From Candidatus Pacearchaeota archaeon (GTDB taxonomy: Archaea; Nanoarchaeota; Nanoarchaeia; Pacearchaeales; GW2011-AR1), in contig NZER01000442.1 in NCBI GenBank assembly GCA_002690445.1, positions 1-10,237 on the forward strand: a stretch of 10,237 nt of DNA, read 5' to 3'. This document shows positions 1 through 6,645 of this stretch, in pieces. The notes beneath the pieces were generated by a model. That model worked only from the letters and a program-made list of their open reading frames with translations, did no database searches and had not been told where the DNA came from. The translations under genes and the position numbers were made by a program. Numbering within the stretch: the first letter of the stretch is position 1; the number at the start of each line of letters is the position of its first letter.

Positions 1-131
1 GCATCTTCAGACCCGAAAATTACATGAATAGTCAAGAGCAAATCGCGAGTTGGGCGGGAACCTTGAATCAAAAATGCCTAATTTACACCTACGCGGAGAT
101 ACTAACTATCAACCTTATTGAAAAAGTATAC
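1..131. other. Intergenic stretch at left edge, no gene seen
   Basis: I see no convincing coding frame here on either strand. Around 36-54 the sequence GAGCAAATCGCGAGTTGGG resembles the 3' half of the core hairpin of the repeat elements at 132-287 and 5771-5942 (compare GAGTGAATCACGAG at 219-232). The matching 5' half and the TTACGTTCC loop are absent from the bases before it. It may be a decayed copy or a chance match. Confidence 0.4.
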
Positions 132-287
132 TTGATTTTGGATTTAACAAATTTAGGAAAACACCTCCACAATAGGGGCGAGTGATTTGCTCTCGATTAC
201 GTTCCTCCACAAAAGAGAGAGTGAATCACGAGATTGAGTTTTGTCCGACAGGGCAATTTAGTGGGAAATGTTTAAATCCAAAATCAA
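132..287 (+). repeat. 156-base inverted-repeat element with conserved hairpin core (copy 1)
   Basis: The ends are a perfect 16-base inverted repeat: TTGATTTTGGATTTAA at 132-147 and its complement at 272-287. Inside is a GGGCGAG box (176-182), then a 13-pair hairpin joining 182-194 to 217-229, including two adjacent T.G wobble pairs. Its loop contains TTACGTTCC (197-205), and GAG (230-232) follows the stem. The same order of parts occurs at 5771-5942 with a different stem sequence. The element begins 33 bases past the stop of the minus-strand gene at 320-664, so a role at the transcript end is possible. The core motif is antisense to that operon, however, while in copy 2 it is in the sense direction. 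A repeated structured or mobile element is therefore more likely than a simple terminator. Function unknown. Confidence 0.65.
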
Positions 288-319
288 CAGGTTAAAAAAG
301 ATTTTCAACAAAGCTTATA

Positions 320-664
320 CTATCTCAAAACTCCCCCACCCCATAGAAATTCAAGTTTTGCTATCACCTTCCCTAATTCACTAACTTTTTGTTCATCACT
401 CATCAGCCTTAATTCCCCTGGAAAAACCTCTCCAACATAAGCTTGACTTCTAAAGGTTACCCTATGTTTATCCCCATTAGGATACTCTACAACAAATCCC
501 TCCCTACTCTTTTTATCTACCCTAACTCGACAAACCCTTCCAGCATTATCATAATAAAGTCCAGGTTTTAATTCCTGAACCCGCCCTATGCTATCATAAT
601 AACATCCCCGTTTTAATTCTTGCTTACCACACACACGCTTCATCACTCTCCATAATTCCCCCAT
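320..664 (-). CDS. Small hypothetical protein with tandem 15-residue repeat
   Basis: Encodes 114 residues that I do not recognise as a known family. Residues 16-30 and 31-45 are a tandem duplication with consensus QELK-x-G-x-YYD-x-x-GRV. The remainder is a basic, beta-rich-looking stretch (RVRVDKKSREGFVVEYPNGDKH) and a short C-terminal helix ending in GGGVLR. No signal peptide or membrane segment is evident. The repeat (turn-rich, YYD..GRV) recalls short beta-strand repeats that bind partners or a surface, but that is only an impression. The start lies 30 bases after the stop of the thiol-disulfide transporter gene on the same strand, so the two are probably co-transcribed. A second Met (residue 8) could be the true start and would keep both repeats. 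Confidence 0.6.
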   Translation of the reverse strand: MGELWRVMKRVCGKQELKRGCYYDSIGRVQELKPGLYYDNAGRVCRVRVDKKSREGFVVEYPNGDKHRVTFRSQAYVGEVFPGELRLMSDEQKVSELGKVIAKLEFLWGGGVLR

Positions 665-694
665 TTAAATTAATTTCTATACTCAATCACAATA

Positions 695-1786
695 CTAGAA
701 AACAAGAATATAAACCCCCAAAGCCACCAGCACAACCCCCGCCGCCACCTTCATCCACTTCCTTTCCTTAACAGTCCATCTCTGAAGTTTCTCCGGACTT
801 GCACCTTTGTAAATCAACAAAGTAATAATTATCAAAGGCAAAACAAAAATCAAATTATAAATCAATAAATAAGAAACTGCAAATGTCTTATTAATAGACA
901 TCATTGTCAAAATCCCAAGATAAATCCCACCAGTGCAGGGCAGTTCAAACAAGCTCACCACAATCCCAAGCAAAATCATAGCCGGAATTGTCCCCCTATG
1001 AATTATTTTTTCGATAATTGGTCCTGCTTTTTTCGGGATGCCGATTGTCCTTTTCTTAAAAATCACATCATAAAACTGCAATCCCCCCACCACCAAAACC
1101 AGCACCCCCGCCCCCATATAAACAAAACGAGAAATAGAAGTAAACGACTGAAGCACTTTAAAAATCCCAAACCCAGACAAAAAATAAACAACAAAAACAA
1201 CAAAAGTATAAACAAGCCCTGCTTTCAAAGCCCTCTTAGACGACCCGATTTTCAATAAAGACAGCATCAAAAAAATCAAAACACCAAAAGCACACGGATT
1301 AATAGAATCAATCAAAGCAGCTACCACCAAACCCCATAAAGTAATCTTCTTAGCATCTGCACTAGCTGACGAAACCCCACCCTGCCCCCCTACCCCAGAA
1401 CCCCCATCAGAACATGTTTCCAATTTATTTTCAAGCTCATCAATTATAGGATTATCACCCATAAAATAAAAATTCCCCACCCCATCCCCTCCACAATCTA
1501 CAACTACAAAAGGCACTCCTCTTTCATAAGAAGAAATCCCAAAATCACTAGCAAAATTATTAAATAAATCCCTCCCCTCCTGACTTTCAACAACATCATA
1601 CTTTTGCAAACTAACTCCTTCTAAAACAGCAACTCTTTCTAAAACACCAGAATCATCAACATTAGCACAATGCAAACACCCTACCCTCCCAAAATAATAA
1701 ACATCTGTCTCAACAAGATCAACTTCAGCAGAAGCAAAACTAATTAAAACTAAAAACAATAACCCTGCTAAAAACAACTTCTTCAT
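695..1786 (-). CDS. Thioredoxin-CcdA fusion, DsbD-like membrane thiol-disulfide transporter
   Basis: A 363-residue protein that should carry reducing electrons across the membrane to an extracytoplasmic thioredoxin domain. Residues 1-20 form a signal peptide or anchor (MKKLF, hydrophobic core, ASA). Residues about 24-125 are a thioredoxin-like domain with the redox pair C37-L-H-C40 and a cis-proline (GVP, Pro92). A Gly/Ser linker (128-143) follows. Residues about 148-363 are a CcdA/DsbD-type membrane domain of about six helices, with its two expected cysteines in NPCAFG (C165) and LPCTGG (C284). In bacterial DsbD the thioredoxin domain is C-terminal. Here it is N-terminal, so the order is inverted. 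Additional cysteines C98 and C125 could form a structural disulfide. A TATA-like box about 26 bases before the start suggests its own leaderless promoter. The family call is firm; the physiological target (protein folding, haem or metal delivery) cannot be read from the context. Confidence 0.9.
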   Translation of the reverse strand: MKKLFLAGLLFLVLISFASAEVDLVETDVYYFGRVGCLHCANVDDSGVLERVAVLEGVSLQKYDVVESQEGRDLFNNFASDFGISSYERGVPFVVVDCGGDGVGNFYFMGDNPIIDELENKLETCSDGGSGVGGQGGVSSASADAKKITLWGLVVAALIDSINPCAFGVLIFLMLSLLKIGSSKRALKAGLVYTFVVFVVYFLSGFGIFKVLQSFTSISRFVYMGAGVLVLVVGGLQFYDVIFKKRTIGIPKKAGPIIEKIIHRGTIPAMILLGIVVSLFELPCTGGIYLGILTMMSINKTFAVSYLLIYNLIFVLPLIIITLLIYKGASPEKLQRWTVKERKWMKVAAGVVLVALGVYILVF

Positions 1787-1805
1787 AAAAATCTATAATA
1801 AATCC

Positions 1806-1817
1806 TGTTTAAAAATG
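1806..1817 (-). promoter_or_regulatory. Putative TATA box of the thioredoxin-CcdA gene
   Basis: On the minus strand this reads ATTTTTAAACAG, centred about 26 bases before the ATG at 1786. That is the spacing expected of an archaeal leaderless promoter. There is no purine-rich ribosome-binding motif between it and the start. Confidence 0.45.
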
Positions 1818-1821
1818 TTAA

Positions 1822-1839
1822 GATGAAACTAATTTCATC
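1822..1839 (-). terminator. Hairpin at the end of the PLD-like gene, possible terminator
   Basis: GATGAAA (1822-1828) pairs perfectly with TTTCATC (1833-1839) around a four-base loop. It covers the PLD stop codon. On the minus strand it is followed by TTAACATTTTTAAA, which is T-rich. It lies between the PLD gene and the next gene's TATA-like box. Archaeal termination depends mainly on T tracts, so the hairpin itself may be incidental. Confidence 0.35.
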
Positions 1840-2887
1840 ACAGATACCTTCCAAAAGGCTTCATCAAAACTTCAATTATTCTCTTGAAAATATGCCTATG
1901 CTTCCACTTCGCATAATCAAAAGCATGAGAACCCTTAAGAGTCTGCTTAAAATATTCCTTCAAATCACAGATAATTTTCCTGTCCTTCCCCAGCAAATTT
2001 ATCTCATACTGATGCCGAAAACTCCTAAAATCCAGATTAGAAGAACCCAAAAGAAAAAACAAATCATCAATAATCAAAAGTTTAGAATGTAAAACCTTTG
2101 AATAAAAATAAATCTTAACTCCTTTTTTATGCAGTCTCCCAATATAACGATTTCGAAAAATATCAAGAAACCTTAAATCTGAAGAATGCGGAATAATTAT
2201 CTTAACTTCCACTCCCCGCTTAACAGCTTTCCTTATTGCTCGCCTAACACCCGAAGACGGAACAAAATAAGGAGTCTCTATAAAAACTTCTTTCTTAGCT
2301 TTCCGAATCAGCTTCTTATAACTCCTCTCAGCAGGCCTAAACAATTTCAAGGGAGAATCCTGAATAATCTCATAATCTTCATGAAAAATCTTTTTCAGCC
2401 TCCTATTAATCAGCTTATTAAAATTATACCAAGACCTAACAAATGTCCTCTTCAAAGAATAAGTAATATCATCTTCCAATCTCAAGACAAGCTCCCTCCA
2501 ATTCAAGCAATCCCCAGTAATATTAATTGAACCAATATAAGATATCTTATTATCAATCAAAAGAAGCTTCCGATGGTTCCTCTCATGATTCTCATTAAAA
2601 AAACGAATCACATACCTTATCTCCCTAAAAAACCTCACCTTCCCGCCCGCCTCAATAAATTTCTTAAAAAATTTCTTATCTGCATCAGAACCCCAAGCAT
2701 CAACAAGCAACCTCACCTTAACTCCTTCCAAAGCTTTCTTAATTAACTCATCTCTAAACTTCTTCCCAATCTTATCATCATCATAAATATAAGTCTCCAA
2801 CAAAATCTCCTTCTTAGCAGCGCGAATATCTTTCAACATCCGAACATAAATTTTTCTTGGGTTAGAAAACACTTCAAAATTTTTCAT
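1838..2887 (-). CDS. Phospholipase D superfamily protein, cardiolipin-synthase-like
   Basis: A 349-residue protein with two PLD (HxKx4D) catalytic motifs: HRKLLLID at about residues 105-112, followed by GSIN, and HSKLLIID at about 267-274, followed by GSSN. Two HKD motifs in one chain make a complete active site. The domain pattern is that of bacterial cardiolipin synthase ClsA/ClsB-type enzymes, which join phosphatidyl groups to glycerol phospholipids; archaea have homologues proposed to make archaeal cardiolipins. It lacks the N-terminal membrane helices of ClsA and is very basic, which suits a peripheral membrane protein. A nuclease-type PLD is less likely because those usually carry one motif. 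I chose the ATG at 2887, two bases after the stop of the upstream gene, over one 24 bases earlier that would overlap that gene and add MGTRSGIK. The two genes are probably one transcript. Confidence 0.85.
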   Translation of the reverse strand: MKNFEVFSNPRKIYVRMLKDIRAAKKEILLETYIYDDDKIGKKFRDELIKKALEGVKVRLLVDAWGSDADKKFFKKFIEAGGKVRFFREIRYVIRFFNENHERNHRKLLLIDNKISYIGSINITGDCLNWRELVLRLEDDITYSLKRTFVRSWYNFNKLINRRLKKIFHEDYEIIQDSPLKLFRPAERSYKKLIRKAKKEVFIETPYFVPSSGVRRAIRKAVKRGVEVKIIIPHSSDLRFLDIFRNRYIGRLHKKGVKIYFYSKVLHSKLLIIDDLFFLLGSSNLDFRSFRHQYEINLLGKDRKIICDLKEYFKQTLKGSHAFDYAKWKHRHIFKRIIEVLMKPFGRYL

Positions 2888-2888
2888 T

Positions 2889-3146
2889 TTAATTCCACTC
2901 CGCGTGCCCAAACTGAATAATCAAATCGCAATCACTTTCCGGAACATCACAAGCCCCAAAACAACTCCCGCCCCAAACACTAAACTCCACTTCACCTCCC
3001 ACCGCCTTTTCAAGATAATCAACAATCTCAACTGCATGCATCTTTAGCCCATCTGGCAGCTGAATCAAAACTGATTTTGCTTTTTCCTCCTTAATTCGCC
3101 CAACTACCTTATCTAACTCCAAATCATATACATCTTCCGCTTCCAT
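2889..3146 (-). CDS. dph2: Truncated Dph2-like protein (first domain only)
   Basis: An 85-residue product matching the start of archaeal Dph2, the 4Fe-4S enzyme that transfers a 3-amino-3-carboxypropyl group from SAM to the elongation factor 2 histidine in diphthamide synthesis. Recognisable parts are YDLELDKV (7-14), LIQLPDGLK (27-35), the domain-1 cysteine segment GGSCFGACD (59-67) and DLIIQFGHAEW at the end. Full archaeal Dph2 is about 330-350 residues in three similar domains, each giving one cysteine to the cluster. Here a stop follows the first domain and the PLD-like gene starts two bases later, so domains 2 and 3 are missing and I found no continuation in another frame. As encoded it should not hold the usual cluster. 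It is either a gene remnant, kept because it carries the operon promoter, or a stand-alone domain that pairs with another subunit. Confidence 0.75.
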   Translation of the reverse strand: MEAEDVYDLELDKVVGRIKEEKAKSVLIQLPDGLKMHAVEIVDYLEKAVGGEVEFSVWGGSCFGACDVPESDCDLIIQFGHAEWN

Positions 3147-3179
3147 AAATTATTTATATTTCAATGTCTTATAAATATA
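3147..3179. promoter_or_regulatory. Compact divergent promoter region, two TATA-like boxes
   Basis: Only 33 bases separate the two divergent start codons. For the plus gene, TATTTATATTT (3151-3161) is centred about 24 bases before its ATG at 3180. For the minus gene, TATATTTATAA (the complement of 3169-3179) is centred about 28 bases before its ATG at 3146. Both transcripts would be leaderless, and the two promoters overlap, so they may compete for TBP/TFB. Confidence 0.6.
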
Positions 3180-3578
3180 ATGGAAGATGAACAAAAAACA
3201 AAGCTACTAGAATCTCTTGCAAATTTCGAACATGTAAAATACAAACATTACAATTTCTCAGATCCCAATAACCCACGTTACGCACGCATAGAAATCATAA
3301 CAACACCAGAAACAGCTGAAGACTTAGAAAACAAAATAAATCTTCAACTAAGTTTTAAAAATGGATTTAGAGCACGCCTAATGTTTACATCTCGAGAAGA
3401 ACAAAATAATGGCAGATTCAGATATGAAGTAGATATTGCCCCATACGATTTTGTCCTGCCAAACCAGTGGGTAGACGCAACAGAAGATGTCCTTGCCCGT
3501 CTCCCAAAATTGTTCAAAGATTCTGCAAAAAGCCACCCTTCTAAAAACAAGAAAAAAAAGCGCAAAAAAGCTGGATAA
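3180..3578 (+). CDS. Hypothetical protein with Lys-rich C-terminal tail
   Basis: Encodes 132 residues of no family I can name. Residues 1-110 are a compact, soluble-looking alpha/beta segment: an N-terminal helix, strands around YKHYNFSDPNNPRYARIEII, an amphipathic helix TAEDLENKINLQL, then strands to DVLARLPKLF. The last 20 residues are mostly Lys and Arg, a tail common in archaeal small proteins that touch nucleic acid or the ribosome. The start is 33 bases from a divergent gene with a TATA-like box at leaderless spacing. Its stop is 68 bases before infB, so it may share a functional neighbourhood with translation, but nothing in the sequence proves this. Confidence 0.6.
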   Translation: MEDEQKTKLLESLANFEHVKYKHYNFSDPNNPRYARIEIITTPETAEDLENKINLQLSFKNGFRARLMFTSREEQNNGRFRYEVDIAPYDFVLPNQWVDATEDVLARLPKLFKDSAKSHPSKNKKKKRKKAG

Positions 3579-3612
3579 AACCCCACACCCACCCCACCCA
3601 ACCCCCTGCCCA

Positions 3613-3626
3613 AAAACCTTTTAACC
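3613..3626 (+). promoter_or_regulatory. Putative TATA box of infB
   Basis: AACCTTTTAACC is centred about 27 bases before the infB ATG at 3647, which fits a leaderless archaeal promoter. The preceding spacer (3579-3612) is unusually rich in C on this strand (runs of CCCCACCC type). Confidence 0.4.
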
Positions 3627-3646
3627 CCAATTCTCTAATCAATTCA

Positions 3647-5392
3647 ATGACAAAAATAAGACAACCCATCATAACAGTAGCAGGTCACGTAGACCACGGA
3701 AAGACAAGCATACTGGACAGTATAAGAGGCACAAAAATCCAAAAAGCAGAAGCTGGCGGAATAACTCAAAAAATCTCATTCACTTCCCTGCCAAAAGAAA
3801 CAATCCAAAAAAAAGCAGGAGAAGTTCTAAAAAAATTCAAAATCCCGCTGGAAATTCCAGGGTTTCTTTTCATCGACACCCCCGGACATGCCGCCTTCAC
3901 CAATTTAAGAAAACGCGGAGGATCTCTTGCAGACATAGCAATCCTTGTCATCGACATAAACGAGGGCATCAAACCCCAAACCCAAGAAGTCCTCCAAATA
4001 CTCAAAGCAAACAAAACCCCATTCATAATCGCACTCAACAAAATAGACAACATCAGTGGATGGAGAAAGTTAGAATCAGGATTAATTTCTGAAAGCTTAG
4101 AAAATCAAACAGTCAACGTAAAAACAAACTTCGACGAAAAATTCTACACACTAATCGGAGCACTCAATTCACATGGATTTGAAGCAGAACTCTACACAGA
4201 AATCAAAGACTTCACAAAAAAAATCGCAGTTGTCCCGTGCTCAGCAGAAACCAACGAAGGCATTTCAGAAATTCTTGCGATGCTATCTGCTCTCTCACAA
4301 AAATTTCTCAAACAAAGAATAAAAATCCACAACCTAGGAAAAGGTGTAATCCTCGAAGTTAAAAAAGAAAAATCAATTAACTTTCTCGAATCAATAATAT
4401 ATGATGGAGAACTTAATTCAACAGACCAAATTGCAATCGCTTCACTAGAACAAAAACCAATCACCACAAAAATCCGAAACATCCAAGAAGCCAAACCACT
4501 AAATAAGGGATTTGAAACAAAAAACAAAGCCCAGGCAGCAGCCGGACTCCGCCTTCAAGTCATAACAAAAAACGAAATCCTCTCAGGCATGCCCTTCCAA
4601 GTCATCACAGAAAAAAACACAATCAAAAAAATTGAAAAAGAATTTTCCAAAGAAATATCTGAAGAAATCCAGACTAGCAAAACAGGCATCATCGCAAAAG
4701 CAGATTCCCTCGGAAGTCTCGAAGCCCTTCTCACCTTACTCAAGCAAAAACAAATCCAAATCATCAAAGCAGGAATCGGGCCAATCACAAAAAAAGATAT
4801 CTACACAGCAAATTCCCTCCCAGAAGAAGACAAAACAATCCTCGGATTTAATGTAAAAATTGCAGAAGACGTAGATCAGGAAGAAATCAAAAAATCAAAT
4901 GTTAAAATCCTAACCCATGATGTTGTCTATAAAATTATAGATGATTTTGAAAAATGGAAGCAGGAAAAACTCAATGAAATCGAAAGAGAAAAACTAGAAT
5001 CCCTCCCATCACTAGTCAAATTAAACATTCTAGACTTTGTCTTCCGAAACTCCAACCCAGCTGTCTTCGGAGTAAAAGTCACAGCAGGAAAATTAAAACA
5101 AGAAATCCAGCTAATCAACAATCAAAATAAAAAAATCAGCAGGGTAAAAACAATCCAAGAAGAAAAAAACACAATCCAGCAGGCAGAACTTAGAAAAGAA
5201 ATCGCAATCTCCCTCCCCGGAGTAAACTTTGAACGCCAGCTCCAAGTCAGCGAAAATCTTTACTCAGACCTAAGCGAAAGCCAGTTCAGAAAATTCAAAC
5301 AGCACAAAGATCTTTTAACAAAAGACGAGAAAAAAGTCCTCACAGAAATTGCTGAAATTAAAAGGAAAAGCGAAGCAACATGGGGCATCTAA
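3647..5392 (+). CDS. infB: Translation initiation factor aIF5B (IF-2 homologue)
   Basis: A 581-residue GTPase that promotes ribosomal subunit joining and placement of initiator tRNA. G motifs are clear: GHVDHGKT (13-20), the switch-I region AGGITQ (36-41) with its threonine, DTPGH (77-81), NKID (131-134) and a late SAE at the G5 position (near 199-201). The GTPase core is followed by the beta-barrel domain II, the alpha/beta/alpha domain III (segment around GIIAKADSLGSLEALL), and a C-terminal barrel ending near residue 581. The length is normal for archaeal aIF5B, which lacks the long N-terminal region of eukaryotic eIF5B, and no intein interrupts the P-loop. The spacer before it is short and C-rich. 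Its last 13 bases overlap the next gene. Confidence 0.97.
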   Translation: MTKIRQPIITVAGHVDHGKTSILDSIRGTKIQKAEAGGITQKISFTSLPKETIQKKAGEVLKKFKIPLEIPGFLFIDTPGHAAFTNLRKRGGSLADIAILVIDINEGIKPQTQEVLQILKANKTPFIIALNKIDNISGWRKLESGLISESLENQTVNVKTNFDEKFYTLIGALNSHGFEAELYTEIKDFTKKIAVVPCSAETNEGISEILAMLSALSQKFLKQRIKIHNLGKGVILEVKKEKSINFLESIIYDGELNSTDQIAIASLEQKPITTKIRNIQEAKPLNKGFETKNKAQAAAGLRLQVITKNEILSGMPFQVITEKNTIKKIEKEFSKEISEEIQTSKTGIIAKADSLGSLEALLTLLKQKQIQIIKAGIGPITKKDIYTANSLPEEDKTILGFNVKIAEDVDQEEIKKSNVKILTHDVVYKIIDDFEKWKQEKLNEIEREKLESLPSLVKLNILDFVFRNSNPAVFGVKVTAGKLKQEIQLINNQNKKISRVKTIQEEKNTIQQAELRKEIAISLPGVNFERQLQVSENLYSDLSESQFRKFKQHKDLLTKDEKKVLTEIAEIKRKSEATWGI

Positions 5393-5748
5393 CAACAAGA
5401 GCAGATAACCACTGGTTCGACGAAAAATACAGAAGAGGAGAAAGACCGACCTTAAGAGACCGGGCAGCACTTTTCACACAACTGGACATCCGCCTCTCAG
5501 ACAGAACAAAAAGAAAATTAGAAGATGAATTAAAAGAAAAACTACAGGATCTAAAAAGAAACTACTGCCCCAGCACCCACATTCTTGCATACGAACTTTT
5601 ATTTTGTTTTGCCCCATTCCTAGGACTTGATGACAAAGATTACTTAGATTATATTGACCGATACAACCAAGCTCTAAAAAGACACCAAGGAGAAGTTGTT
5701 TTTGACTGCAACTTTGACCCAGATGAAACCCGCACTCCCCAACCATAA
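5380..5748 (+). CDS. Hypothetical protein coupled to infB
   Basis: A 122-residue protein of unknown family. It is charged and mostly helical: an Arg-rich N-terminus (KYRRGERPTLRDRAALF), an amphipathic helix rich in Lys and Glu (about 43-60), and a more hydrophobic helix (HILAYELLFCFAPFLG, 67-82) followed by an acidic segment. No metal-binding motif, signal peptide or clear membrane helix is present. Its ATG lies 13 bases inside the 3' end of infB in another reading frame, so translation of the two is probably coupled. A role linked to translation is possible by position only. Confidence 0.6.
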   Translation: MGHLTTRADNHWFDEKYRRGERPTLRDRAALFTQLDIRLSDRTKRKLEDELKEKLQDLKRNYCPSTHILAYELLFCFAPFLGLDDKDYLDYIDRYNQALKRHQGEVVFDCNFDPDETRTPQP

Positions 5749-5770
5749 ATTCTAATCCTTAAAAATCAGG

Positions 5771-5942
5771 CTCTGGTAAAATCCCAACGAATTTCAATTT
5801 TTTCTGAACTAATTACTATCGCGTAGCGATGGGTGGGTGGGCGAGCAAATTGCTTTTGCTTACGTTCCGTTCGAGTGCAAAAGTGATTTGTGAGTTGGGA
5901 TATTTCAGAAAAAATTGCAAAAATAAAAGGGTTTCACCAGAG
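5771..5942 (+). repeat. 172-base inverted-repeat element with conserved hairpin core (copy 2)
   Basis: The element is three nested layers. The outer arms are CTCTGGT (5771-5777) and ACCAGAG (5936-5942), extended by AAATCC against GGGTTT. The middle arms are a perfect 14-base pair, CAATTTTTTCTGAA (5795-5808) and 5904-5917. The core has a small hairpin ATCGC-gta-GCGAT (5819-5831), a GGGCGAG box (5839-5845), and a 14-pair hairpin joining 5846-5859 to 5877-5890 with tandem T.G wobbles. The loop of that hairpin starts with TTACGTTCC (5860-5868), and GAG lies at 5892-5894. Copy 1 at 132-287 has the same box, loop, wobble pairs and order, but a different stem. TCCCAAC (5782-5788) can also pair with GTTGGGA (5894-5900), which crosses the middle arms. 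It begins 22 bases after the upstream stop codon. Function unknown: structured RNA or mobile element. Confidence 0.7.
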
Positions 5943-5954
5943 ACAAAAAGCCCA

Positions 5955-5980
5955 AAATTTAAAAACACGACAATCATCGT
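5955..5980 (+). promoter_or_regulatory. Promoter and candidate operator of the HTH_10 regulator gene
   Basis: A TATA-like AAATTTAAAA (5955-5964) is centred about 27 bases before the ATG at 5987, consistent with a leaderless transcript. Overlapping and just downstream is AAAACACGACAATCATCG (5962-5979). It matches 16 of 18 bases of the motif at 7269-7286 before the peptide precursor. The position between TATA and transcript start suggests a repressing or autoregulatory site. Confidence 0.55.
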
Positions 5981-5986
5981 ATTGCT

Positions 5987-6638
5987 ATGTGGGTATTAAA
6001 ACTAAATGTAGAATCTGAAAAACAACCATTAGGAAATTTAGCTATGAAGCATGGCATTTCCCTTGCAAGTTATGTTCTTTCTTATTATAAAGATAAAAAA
6101 ATCAGTTTACATAACCGGGGCAGGTTTTATTTTCGGAGAAGAAAAAAACAAAAAAGCTTTTGCTAAAGACTTAAAAAAACAAGATTGGATAATCAATTAT
6201 GAACAAAACAAAGATTTTGGAATAGCTGTAATTAAAGAACCATTATTTACAGAAATATTCTGGCACCCCAAAATTATTCAAATTAGTCCGATTATTATTC
6301 ACCCAAAAGAAAAAAGACATATCTGGAGTTTTGCTAGTTTTGATAGGAAACTCCTAGAGCAAGTTTTAGAAACAGCTGAAAAATTCCTCGGAGCAAAAAT
6401 TATCAAGTTTAAACAAGAAAAAATCACAAACATCTCTTTCACACGACTTCTTCCAGAATTAACAGACAACCAGAAAAAAGCACTAGAAATAGCACTCCAC
6501 CATGGCTATTATGATTATCCTAAAAAAGTCAAAATGGAAAAACTAGCAAAAGAAATGAAAATCTCATATTCTACTTTTCAAGCTCACCTGAAAAAAGCAG
6601 AAGGCAAGATTCTTCCTGAGATTTATAAGGAACTTTAA
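5987..6638 (+). pseudogene. Bat-like HTH_10 transcription regulator, split by a +1 shift in an A7 run
   Basis: Two frames together give one 216-residue protein of the archaeal family named for the bacterio-opsin activator. From the ATG at 5987 the first frame reads MWVLKLNVESEKQPLG, the usual MWVLK-type start, up to SYYKDKK. It then runs off into a frame that stops within 21 codons. Skipping one A of the seven at 6095-6101 restores SVYITGAGFIFGEEKNKKAF and the rest. The C-terminal HTH_10 domain lies at about residues 157-211 (LTDNQKKALEIALHHGYYDYP, then KMEKLAKEMKISYSTFQAHLKKAEGKIL). A later ATG at 6051 opens the second frame but yields a hydrophobic N-terminus foreign to the family. The break may be a sequencing error, a real mutation, slippage or phase variation. 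It probably controls the peptide operon downstream, judged by the shared promoter motif. The next gene starts 7 bases on. Confidence 0.8.
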
Positions 6639-6645
6639 TTTTAAA

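Noticed and set aside
36..54. A third full copy of the hairpin-core repeat at the left edge
   Set aside because: Only the 3' half motif is visible; the needed 5' half and TTACGTTCC loop are missing from positions 1-35.
998..1258. Plus-strand open frame opposite the thioredoxin-CcdA gene
   Set aside because: Its product is full of Asn, Lys, Pro and His, typical of the antisense of a membrane-protein gene in AT-rich DNA, and the minus strand has a clear gene.
2888..2911. Upstream start of the PLD-like gene adding MGTRSGIK
   Set aside because: It overlaps the Dph2-like frame, adds residues foreign to the family, and a better-placed ATG lies two bases after the preceding stop.
3344..3613. Minus-strand open frame over the Lys-tailed protein gene
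   Set aside because: It is a shadow: the Phe/Leu run is the complement of the AAA-rich tail codons of the plus-strand gene.
6051..6104. ATG at 6051 as the true start of the HTH_10 gene
   Set aside because: The resulting N-terminus (MAFPLQVMFFLIIKIKK) is a frame shadow of SLASYVLSYYKDKK. The family N-terminus is found in the other frame from 5987, next to a well-placed TATA-like box.
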